From Serratia oryzae (GTDB taxonomy: Bacteria; Pseudomonadota; Gammaproteobacteria; Enterobacterales; Enterobacteriaceae), in the NCBI RefSeq assembly GCF_001976145.1, contig NZ_MOXD01000005.1:1-64000 (forward strand): a DNA stretch of 64,000 nucleotides, in the 5' to 3' direction. The notes beneath the pieces are model-generated. The model saw nothing but the letters and a program-made list of their open reading frames with translations. It was not told the DNA's origin and searched no databases. This document shows positions 57,368 to 64,000 of the stretch, piece after piece (within the stretch, counting starts at the first letter, position 1; each line of letters begins with the position of its first letter). Both the position numbers and the translations under genes were made by a program.

Positions 57368-57505
57368 TTGTCATAATTGAGCACCAGCGCGGAATACGGT
57401 GCTGGCGTTGTTTATTGCGGTGAGCTGATGCCAGAATGAGGCGGTTTAATGTTTGGACAACGCATTTTATTTTTCGCTTACCGTAAGCAAAGCGCTAGTC
57501 AACGA

Positions 57506-57676
57506 TTAAACTGCCAGACGGAGGTGTGCAAACTTCTCACGAAGGGCTTTGGGAGAAACTTCGATTTTATCCGATGATTGACCCGTTTCAATCGCAGTAG
57601 AAGTCACTACAGAACGAACAATCTGCTCACGGGAAGGTTTGGTATAAGATGACACCGCTTTTTTAGTACTACTCAT
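57506..57676 (-). CDS. Small hypothetical protein, 56 residues
   Basis: A soluble protein rich in serine, threonine and lysine, starting MSSTKKAVSSYTKPSREQIV and ending REKFAHLRLAV. The ATG at 57676 follows GGGAGTTGTG, a good ribosome site, which argues for real expression. I do not recognise a family. It lies between a permease and the polysaccharide-lyase operon without an evident link. Confidence 0.6.
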   Translation of the reverse strand: MSSTKKAVSSYTKPSREQIVRSVVTSTAIETGQSSDKIEVSPKALREKFAHLRLAV

Positions 57677-57813
57677 CACAACTCCCATCTGCATGCCATA
57701 TCACTAGGGCACATCATAAGCTAGAAACGTTGCTGCTGTGCCAGCATTTTACTGGGGCAGCAGAGCTTCCCTAAATCGCCGCTCCTGATACCACAAAAAA
57801 TCACACTCCCCCA

Positions 57814-58947
57814 CTAACCACACCACATCAAATGCTCTCGCAGGCTGCGCGTCTCTTCCGGCAACCCTGCCAGCACGGTTTTATAGCGTGCCTCTTTGGG
57901 GTAGCCGCGCATGGCTTGCAGCAGCAGGCGCAGCGCGCTGTCCCAGACGATCCCCTGCAAATCGCTATACGGCCATAAATCCGGTTCGGCGATAAACGGC
58001 ACCAGGTAGTCGATCCCTAACTTGACGCTTCTGCCATCGCGCACCTCGTTCCAGCGATCAAACTCGACGTGCTCCGCGTAACGGTTAAGCAGCAGATGCG
58101 CTTCCAGGTTAAACAAGGAGTAGTGGAACGGCACCGGGCGCTCCAGCTCCATGGTCTGTTTGCCATCCTGATCGATCTGCGCCGCCATACGCTGGGTGAT
58201 CCCCTGCTGGATAATCCGCGCCACCAGCCCTTTATCGCCATAAAACAGCGCGTTTACCGCACGCTGTGCGTCGTACCAGGTACCGTGGTTGTTGTGCCAC
58301 ACATATTCAGAGTGACCAACCTCGCTGTGATACATCCAGTGGTTAAAATCACGGAACCACTGATGCAGGCCGATAATATCGTCGGTATCCAGCACCCCGG
58401 CACCGCTGATCAAACCAATGGTGTCGATCACCATCCACATCAGGCGGGTGTCGATAAGCCCGGTACCGCGCCCGGAAACAATGCCCGGGATCGCCTGGCC
58501 ATAGTTCAGGTGCGGGTTCATCAAAGTATCGGCATGGAGAAACCAGCAGCGGATCTGTTCGGCCGCCGCCAGCGCATATTTGCGCTGATCGGTGAAATAC
58601 CACGCCAGCCCGAGCGTCAGGCAGCGCTCACACATGCGGATCACCCGCGTAGTGTCGGTATCATTGTTCTGGCACTGCGGGTTGGTGTGCCCGTCGCGCC
58701 GGATATAGGGCAAGCCGTTGGGCCGCCGCGGGTTCGGCCACCAGTAGGTTCCCAGGCTGTAATAATCATGAGGATCTCCACTCACCGGCCGCAGCTTCTT
58801 ATTGACGACCGTTTCCAGCGGCTGGCCGCGCAGGGTATCGGCTTCGCTGACCAAACGGGTCAGCGCAGCCTGTAACGGGGAAAAAGGCTGCTGCAACCGA
58901 TGCCGGGCATTTTCCAGACAAGTGACATCCAGCGTATATAACTTCAT
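57814..58947 (-). CDS. Alginate-lyase-family protein (PL5-like fold)
   Basis: A 377-residue protein of the alginate_lyase Pfam type, an alpha/alpha toroid. Conserved features: DPHDYYSLGTYWWPNP, NYGQAIPGIVSGRGTGLIDT, and WHNNHGTWYD carrying the asparagine/histidine expected at the active site. No signal peptide is seen, so it is probably cytoplasmic and acts on imported oligosaccharides. It is the last gene of the ABC importer operon, 13 bases after the ATPase gene. True substrate (alginate oligomers or another uronate polymer) is unproven. The ATG at 58947 follows AAGGACCAGA. Confidence 0.83.
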   Translation of the reverse strand: MKLYTLDVTCLENARHRLQQPFSPLQAALTRLVSEADTLRGQPLETVVNKKLRPVSGDPHDYYSLGTYWWPNPRRPNGLPYIRRDGHTNPQCQNNDTDTTRVIRMCERCLTLGLAWYFTDQRKYALAAAEQIRCWFLHADTLMNPHLNYGQAIPGIVSGRGTGLIDTRLMWMVIDTIGLISGAGVLDTDDIIGLHQWFRDFNHWMYHSEVGHSEYVWHNNHGTWYDAQRAVNALFYGDKGLVARIIQQGITQRMAAQIDQDGKQTMELERPVPFHYSLFNLEAHLLLNRYAEHVEFDRWNEVRDGRSVKLGIDYLVPFIAEPDLWPYSDLQGIVWDSALRLLLQAMRGYPKEARYKTVLAGLPEETRSLREHLMWCG

Positions 58948-58960
58948 TCTGGTCCTTATA

Positions 58961-60055
58961 TTACTCAACACATTCAGGAACACGCTGCCCGCTCACAGCG
59001 TCAAAAATATGAATACCCGCCAGCTTGGGTTGCAGCCACACCGTTTCCCCTTCCTGCACGTCGAGGCGCTGCTTGAATACTGAAGTGAACGCGCCACCGC
59101 CGGTGTTGCAGAACAGTTGCATATCCGAACCGGTATTTTCGATCGCCGTAATGGTGGCTTTCAACGCACCGCTGTGTTCGCTTTCATGCACCACGTTGAC
59201 CTGCTCCGGGCGAATGGCGTAAACCACTTGTTGCCCCGGCCGCACCTGCAGGCCAGCCGGCAGGCGCAACCGGGAATCATCCGCCAAGCGCAGCAGGGTT
59301 TCATCGCCCTGCATCACAATTTCCCCTTTCAACTGGTTGATTTCTGGCGAGCCGATAAACCCGGCCACGAACAGATTGGCTGGCCGATCGTACAGCTCCA
59401 GCGGGCTGCCGACCTGTTCAATCCGCCCGTCGCGCAGCACCACAATCATCTGCCCCATGGTCATGGCCTCGATCTGATCGTGAGTCACGTAGACCGAGGT
59501 GGTTTTCAGGCGGCGATGCAGCTCGCGAATTTCACCACGCACCTGGGTACGCAGTTTGGCATCCAGGTTGGAAAGCGGTTCGTCGAACAAAAACACCTGC
59601 GGGTTACGCACAATCGCCCGGCCCATCGCCACCCGCTGACGCTGACCACCGGAAAGATCTTTCGGCAGGCGATCGAGCAACACGCCGAGCCCGAGCAAGT
59701 CTGCCGCTGCTTCCACCTTGCGGTTGATTTCCGCTTTCGGCAGCTTGGCCATTTTCAGTGCAAAGCCCATATTCTCCCGCACCGACATTTGCGGGTAGAG
59801 CGCGTAGCTCTGGAACACCATCGCAATATCGCGCAGCTTGGGTTCCACGTCGGTGACGTCTTTTTCATTGATCGCCACCTGCCCGCCGGTGATCTCCTCC
59901 AGCCCGGCAATCATACGCAGCAGCGTCGACTTGCCGCAGCCGCTGGGCCCCACCAGCACGCAGAACTCACCGTCAGGAATGGTCAGCGAGACATCTTTGA
60001 TGACATGCGCATCGCCATATGATTTACAGACATTGCTCAATACAACGGATCCCAT
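58961..60055 (-). CDS. Carbohydrate ABC transporter ATPase (UgpC/MsmK/MalK type)
   Basis: A 364-residue ATP-binding subunit powering a type I sugar importer. Walker A GPSGCGKST (about 38-46), Q-loop FQSYALYPQM, signature LSGGQRQRVAMGRA, Walker B VFLFDEPLSNLD and switch histidine YVTHDQ are all present. A C-terminal regulatory TOBE domain (about 240-364) includes YAIRPEQV. It follows the second permease gene by 10 bases. Confidence 0.95.
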   Translation of the reverse strand: MGSVVLSNVCKSYGDAHVIKDVSLTIPDGEFCVLVGPSGCGKSTLLRMIAGLEEITGGQVAINEKDVTDVEPKLRDIAMVFQSYALYPQMSVRENMGFALKMAKLPKAEINRKVEAAADLLGLGVLLDRLPKDLSGGQRQRVAMGRAIVRNPQVFLFDEPLSNLDAKLRTQVRGEIRELHRRLKTTSVYVTHDQIEAMTMGQMIVVLRDGRIEQVGSPLELYDRPANLFVAGFIGSPEINQLKGEIVMQGDETLLRLADDSRLRLPAGLQVRPGQQVVYAIRPEQVNVVHESEHSGALKATITAIENTGSDMQLFCNTGGGAFTSVFKQRLDVQEGETVWLQPKLAGIHIFDAVSGQRVPECVE

Positions 60056-60065
60056 GTGTCGCTCC

Positions 60066-60905
60066 TTATCCTTTCACTGCGCCGGACATAATCCCGCGGT
60101 TGAAATGTTTTTGCAGGCCAAGATAAACGATGATGCTGGGCAGCATCGCCAATAACGTGATGGCAATAAAGATGTTCGGGGTGATGCTTTCGTCGGTGCG
60201 CAGGGTGCTGAGGATCACCGGGATGGTGTTCAGGCTGTCCTGATTCACCACAATCAGCGGCAGCAGATACTGGTCCCAAATCATGATAAAGCCGAAGGTA
60301 ACCACGGTGCCTAACGCCGGTTTTACCAGCGGCAGGATCACGTGGAAGAAAATCTGCCATTCGTTGGCGCCGTCGATGCGCGCTGCCTCTTCCAGCTCTT
60401 TGGGGATGGCGGCCATAAACTCGCTCAAGACGAAAATGGAGAACGCCCACCCCACCACCGGCATAATCATCCCGAGGTAGCTGTTATACAGCGAGGCATC
60501 GATCACCGGCAGCCGCCAGTTGATGATCATATACAGCGGAATGGCGATCACCTCTTCCGGTAACATCATGGTCGAGAGGATCACCAGGCTGACCAACGAC
60601 ACGCCGATAAACTTTTTACGGGCCAGCGCGTAGGCCGCTAGCGCACTAACCGAAACCTGCAGGATAGTGCCGAAAAACACCACTACCATCGAGTTCAGCA
60701 GATATTGCCAAACGCCGATCTCCTGCCAGGCAAAGATAAAGTTTTGTAGCGAGAAGGCGTTCGGCCACGGCAGCAGCTCACCCGGTTTGACCGGTGCGGC
60801 GCTGAATGCGGTGGCAACAATGCCCCAGAACGGGCCAACAAATACCACCAGCAACAGCGCATAGATCATCCAGCGGCCAATGGTATCCCAACGTTTACTC
60901 AGCAT
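60066..60905 (-). CDS. Carbohydrate ABC transporter permease (MalG-like)
   Basis: A 279-residue inner-membrane permease with six helices. The cytoplasmic coupling motif EEAARIDGANEWQIFFHVIL and following LPLVKPAL is typical of MalG/CUT1 permeases. Neighbours complete the importer. The gap to the upstream permease gene is 10 bases. Confidence 0.93.
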   Translation of the reverse strand: MLSKRWDTIGRWMIYALLLVVFVGPFWGIVATAFSAAPVKPGELLPWPNAFSLQNFIFAWQEIGVWQYLLNSMVVVFFGTILQVSVSALAAYALARKKFIGVSLVSLVILSTMMLPEEVIAIPLYMIINWRLPVIDASLYNSYLGMIMPVVGWAFSIFVLSEFMAAIPKELEEAARIDGANEWQIFFHVILPLVKPALGTVVTFGFIMIWDQYLLPLIVVNQDSLNTIPVILSTLRTDESITPNIFIAITLLAMLPSIIVYLGLQKHFNRGIMSGAVKG

Positions 60906-60915
60906 AATGGGCTCC

Positions 60916-61803
60916 TTAATAGCGGGTGATGCGCTTTTTCAGCGTGAGATGGCACAGGGTCAGCAGCACGGTGAAGGCAAACAGCAGGAACGACACCGCC
61001 GAGGCATAGCCGTAATCAAACTGTTCAAAACCGAGCTTGTAGATGTGCGTCATGATCATTTCGGTGGAGTTGGAAGGCCCGCCGCCGGTGGTGGCATACA
61101 CTTCGGCAAACACGCGGAAACCGCGGATGAAAGACAGCATCAGCACCACCGAAAGCGCCGGGATCATGCCGGGCAGCGTCACGTAGCGCAGGCGGTTCCA
61201 CCAACTGGCCCCGTCGACATTGGCGGCGTCATACAGATCGCGGCTGATCCCGGCCAACCCGGCGATAAAAATCACCATGTTGTAGGGCACCGCTTTCCAG
61301 ATATGCAGCAGCATGATCACCCACAGCGCCTGATCGGAACTCGCCAGGAACCCCTGATCGGCAACGCCGAACCAGCTCAACACCTGGTTGATCACGCCGT
61401 TTGGTGTCGGGTTAAACAAAATGCGCCACATTTCGGCGACGATCGCCGCACTGGTCACCGCAGGCAGAAAAATGGCGGTGCGAATAAAGCGCAGATGGCG
61501 CGCCGGGCCTTCCAGCAGCATCGCCAGGAAAAAGGCCAGCACCGCCCCGACCACCATGGTCACGATCACATACAGGAAGGTATTGAACACCGCCGAATGC
61601 AGGCCGGCATCCGCGAAAGCGCGGGTAAAGTTGGCAAACCCAACCCACTCATCCGCTTGATTGAAGTTCACCTTGTAAAAACTCATCACCAAGCCTTGCA
61701 GCATCGGGATAAATTTAAACCAGGTGAAAATGACCAGGGCCGGGGCCAGGAAAATCCACGGCACCAGATTCCGTTTCTGGCGGGAAGTCAGCATGATTAT
61801 CAT
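60916..61803 (-). CDS. Carbohydrate ABC transporter permease (MalF-like)
   Basis: A 295-residue inner-membrane permease with about six helices and the coupling motif LYDAANVDGASWWNRLRYVT. The start at 61803 (MIIMLTSRQKRN) follows GAGAGCG; a longer open frame upstream is not used and a second ATG lies three codons in. It is separated from the binding-protein gene by 235 bases that contain a pair of palindromic repeats. Confidence 0.92.
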   Translation of the reverse strand: MIIMLTSRQKRNLVPWIFLAPALVIFTWFKFIPMLQGLVMSFYKVNFNQADEWVGFANFTRAFADAGLHSAVFNTFLYVIVTMVVGAVLAFFLAMLLEGPARHLRFIRTAIFLPAVTSAAIVAEMWRILFNPTPNGVINQVLSWFGVADQGFLASSDQALWVIMLLHIWKAVPYNMVIFIAGLAGISRDLYDAANVDGASWWNRLRYVTLPGMIPALSVVLMLSFIRGFRVFAEVYATTGGGPSNSTEMIMTHIYKLGFEQFDYGYASAVSFLLFAFTVLLTLCHLTLKKRITRY

Positions 61804-61867
61804 CGCTCTCAAGGAGTTAACAAGGTGCCCTTGTGGGCGTAATACCACTCAGTTAAGACTAACCAGT

Positions 61868-61955
61868 CCCCTCTCCTTCGGGGAGAGGGTTAGGGTGAGG
61901 GGGTATCGCTGAGCTAAAGCCCCTCACCCCGGCCCTCTCCCACAGGGAGAGGGGG
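61868..61955. repeat. Inverted pair of GC-rich palindromic repeats in the ABC operon
   Basis: Two copies of the CCCTCACCC/CCCTCTCCC element face each other: 61868-61902 (ending AGGGTTAGGGTGAGGGGG) and 61920-61955 (starting CCCCTCACCCCGG). Each contains a self-paired GGGAGAGGG arm, and the two together form a longer inverted repeat. They lie between the binding-protein gene and the first permease gene, like REP elements between malE and malF, and may raise the ratio of binding protein to permease (inference). Confidence 0.78.
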
Positions 61956-62038
61956 CGTCACTGTTAGCATGGTGCCGAATGATGATGCACTTTCTGCTTA
62001 ACTGACCGGCATTACCCCTCCTGGCGCCGTTTAAGGTA

Positions 62039-63331
62039 TTACTTCGCCAGCACGTTCTGCTTTTCCAGCTCGGCGTTGACTTTGCCGTTGGTGGCTTGCA
62101 GCTCAGCAGCAATATCACCGTTGCAGTCCGCCAGAATGCGGTTGAAGCCTTCGGCGGTGATCTGGCGGATTGGCGTCCAGTTAGGCACCTGCGGCACATA
62201 GCGCCCCTGTTCGGCATACAGCGTGGCAAAGGTGGCCCAGCGCGGATCGCTATAAACTGCCTGGGTATCCACCAGCTTGTTCACCGGCAAACGCACCACC
62301 GGGATATTGCTGCTGCCTTTACCCATGCCAATCTCTTGCCCTTCCTGGGAGATCATGAATTCGATGAACTTGCGGGCTGCCTCCTTCTTCTGGCTGCTCT
62401 TCATCAGGAATACCGTAGTACCCTCCGCCAAGGTGGCCCCGCTTTTCGGCCCCTGTAAAGGCACTACTTCAAAGGCGTCTTTCCCCGGATCTTTATCAAA
62501 CAGCGCAATATGATAAGGCCCGCTGAAGAACATACCGCTCTGGCCGGAGCGGAAAGACGGGATCACGTCGGCGGTCGTGGCGTTAATCGCCCCCGGCTGC
62601 ACCACTTTGTCGCACAGCATGCCGCGCATAAACTGCAACGCTTCCACCGCTGCCGGTTCATCCAGCGAGGCTTTAAACTTGCCCGGCGCAGATTCACGAA
62701 TAAAATCGCCACCGGCCTGCCAGAGAAACGCGCTCATAAACCAACTGGCGTAACCGCGCGTGGTGGAAGCCGGCAGAATAAAGCCGTAGGTATCGTCTTT
62801 ACCGTTGCCGTCCGGGTCTTGCGTAGTAAAGGCTTTTGCCAGTTTTGCCACATCTTCCCAGTTTTTGGGCTGCGGCATGCCCAGTTTCTCGCGCCAGTCT
62901 TTGCGCACAAACAGCGCAAAGGTTTGAGCAGAGGTCGGCACCCCGTAGTACTTGCCATCGGTATAACGGGTGCTTTGCCAAGCGAGCGGATAGATGTTGT
63001 CGTGCCCGGCAATGCTTTTCGGGTCGATCTCATCGGCGATACCGAGCTGAATAAACTGCCCAATCGCCACCGCATCGTTAAAAATCAGGTCCGGCAAGGC
63101 ATTGCCTGCCGCAGCCCGCGCCAGACGTTGTTCAAAGTCGGTGGTGGCGTTGAAATACTCAATTTTGATACCGGTTTTTTTCTCAAAGGTTTCTGCTTCT
63201 TTCTTGTAGATGTTCTTTGAGTCGTTGCTGGCGCGGATCCAGACATTCAGGGTCTCTTCGGCATAAGCCTGAGTAGCCCCCAAACCGAGTACAGATAACA
63301 ATAATAAGGATTTAATTTTTATCGCAGACAT
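62039..63331 (-). CDS. Carbohydrate ABC transporter substrate-binding protein
   Basis: A 430-residue periplasmic binding protein of family 1 (extracellular solute-binding). A signal peptide is cleaved after TQAYA (about residue 24). The mature protein begins EETLNVWIRASNDS and contains the family pattern TTDFEQRLARAAAGNALPDL. It is the first gene of the operon. The length and neighbours (permeases, MalK-like ATPase, alginate-lyase-family enzyme) point to an oligosaccharide, perhaps an oligouronide. Confidence 0.92.
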   Translation of the reverse strand: MSAIKIKSLLLLSVLGLGATQAYAEETLNVWIRASNDSKNIYKKEAETFEKKTGIKIEYFNATTDFEQRLARAAAGNALPDLIFNDAVAIGQFIQLGIADEIDPKSIAGHDNIYPLAWQSTRYTDGKYYGVPTSAQTFALFVRKDWREKLGMPQPKNWEDVAKLAKAFTTQDPDGNGKDDTYGFILPASTTRGYASWFMSAFLWQAGGDFIRESAPGKFKASLDEPAAVEALQFMRGMLCDKVVQPGAINATTADVIPSFRSGQSGMFFSGPYHIALFDKDPGKDAFEVVPLQGPKSGATLAEGTTVFLMKSSQKKEAARKFIEFMISQEGQEIGMGKGSSNIPVVRLPVNKLVDTQAVYSDPRWATFATLYAEQGRYVPQVPNWTPIRQITAEGFNRILADCNGDIAAELQATNGKVNAELEKQNVLAK

Positions 63332-63860
63332 TTTTATTCACATCCTTTTTAAGATATTTAACGGTGATGAAAACGGAGTGAACCCAATAAACTTATATTT
63401 TAAATAAATGCCCAACCATTAAATCGAATGCCATTTTTAAACACAATGCCATAAAAATAGAAATATCGTTTCAAAATCAAAAAACCTGCTACAGATCACA
63501 CCAAAAAGTGACAAAGAAAGTGACAAAATAAACTATTTATTTAAAATCAATAAATTAAAAAAACACAAATATTGGTTAAAAAATAAAATAATGTTGATGG
63601 TTATCGCTTTTCGTGATGAACAACCCAATTTTTAGGGTTATTTTTAATCTCAGAGTTAAATTTGAAGTGCGTCACAAAAAAAATCATGCGCTCTCTTACA
63701 CTGCGCCACTACCAGCTTGAAACATTATTTCAATTTGACTTTTCCCGGAAGGAAATAGCATTGAAAATGCATCAAGGTATATTTCCTAACTTCGCAGTTA
63801 GCGGATATTTATTGCCCAAATAAAATAAATAATCACATCCTCTGATGAATGGAGAAAATT
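63332..63860. other. Divergent promoter region of the ABC operon
   Basis: A 529-base AT-rich region between the leftward binding-protein gene and a rightward secreted-protein gene. It contains a tandem 11-base repeat (63505-63527) and a half-conserved CRP-like site (GTGCGTCACAAA near 63668). No gene was seen. Confidence 0.5.
63505..63527. repeat. Tandem repeat AAAGTGACAAA, candidate operator
   Basis: AAAGTGACAAA occurs at 63505-63515 and again at 63517-63527, a 12-base period close to one helical turn. It sits about 180 bases upstream of the ABC operon start, a suitable place for an activator. The binding protein is unknown. Confidence 0.5.
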
Positions 63861-64000
63861 ATGCGACCGATAACAATGGCTTTATTGTCCCGTGGTTCTT
63901 GGCTAGCATTGGCCGTTGCCGCTGTGTTGCACGTTAACGCCAGCCACGCCGCAGAGGCCCATCCGCTGATCCTTAAGCTGGACGATTTACAGTACAGCCA
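63861..64000 (+). CDS. Secreted protein, cut by the window edge
   Basis: The first 46 codons of a gene divergent from the ABC operon. It begins with a clear signal peptide (LAVAAVLHVNASHAAEAHP) cleaved near SHAA. GGAG lies 6 bases before the ATG. The rest is outside the window, so the family cannot be named. Its shared promoter region suggests a secreted or periplasmic enzyme or porin of the same sugar-use system (inference). Confidence 0.7.
   Translation, partial: MRPITMALLSRGSWLALAVAAVLHVNASHAAEAHPLILKLDDLQYS

Overview
The window looks like the chromosome of an enterobacterium, most likely Serratia or a close relative (inference). The support is the uvrY-uvrC-pgsA-glyW block next to yecF, a close CycA orthologue, an E. 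coli-like hydrogenase-2 (hyb) operon and chaperone-usher fimbriae. No 16S gene is present, so the genus is not proven.

Layout. (1) 1-6216 is the integrase-proximal end of a genomic island inserted at the 3' end of tRNA-Gly (glyW). It holds one end of an IS66-family element, an AT-rich three-gene operon (von Willebrand A protein, PP2C phosphatase, membrane-spanning kinase with helix-hairpin-helix and zinc modules) and a P4-type tyrosine integrase. The triad matches the TerY-P phosphorylation triad and is the best candidate for an unusual system. (2) 6217-10544 is core genome: glyW, pgsA, uvrC, uvrY, yecF. (3) 11280-21643 is a hydroxyproline catabolic regulon with two divergent arms. The left arm holds the epimerase and a three-part D-hydroxyproline dehydrogenase. 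The right arm holds an AraC-type regulator, a deaminase of the DHDPS family, an aldehyde dehydrogenase, a permease and a pyrroline-2-carboxylate-reductase-like enzyme. Together they convert hydroxyproline to 2-oxoglutarate. (4) 21680-25925 has a universal stress protein, cycA, and a divergent LysR/LysE-exporter pair. (5) 26131-28475 is a decayed segment with two unknown small genes, the C-terminal stub of an NCS1 permease, an intact cobS and a cobU with an internal deletion. (6) 28532-31228 is an unrecognised three-gene operon: a polytopic membrane protein, an anchored Asp-box propeller protein and a 48-residue protein.

(7) 31442-44262 is a complete [NiFe] hydrogenase-2 locus, transcribed leftward as hybOABCDE-hypABCDE followed by hypF and a HupE-like nickel protein. 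A perfect FNR palindrome lies upstream of hybO. A divergent DmsA-type molybdoenzyme (44956-47394) follows, without its usual iron-sulfur and membrane-anchor genes. (8) 47438-57676 holds an FkbM methyltransferase, a seven-gene fimbrial operon (two pilins, three chaperones, usher, tip adhesin), an EamA permease and a small unknown gene. (9) 57814-64000 is a carbohydrate ABC importer operon ending in an alginate-lyase-family gene, divergent from a secreted protein cut by the window edge. Palindromic GC-rich repeats occur between hypE and hypF and, as an inverted pair, inside the ABC operon.
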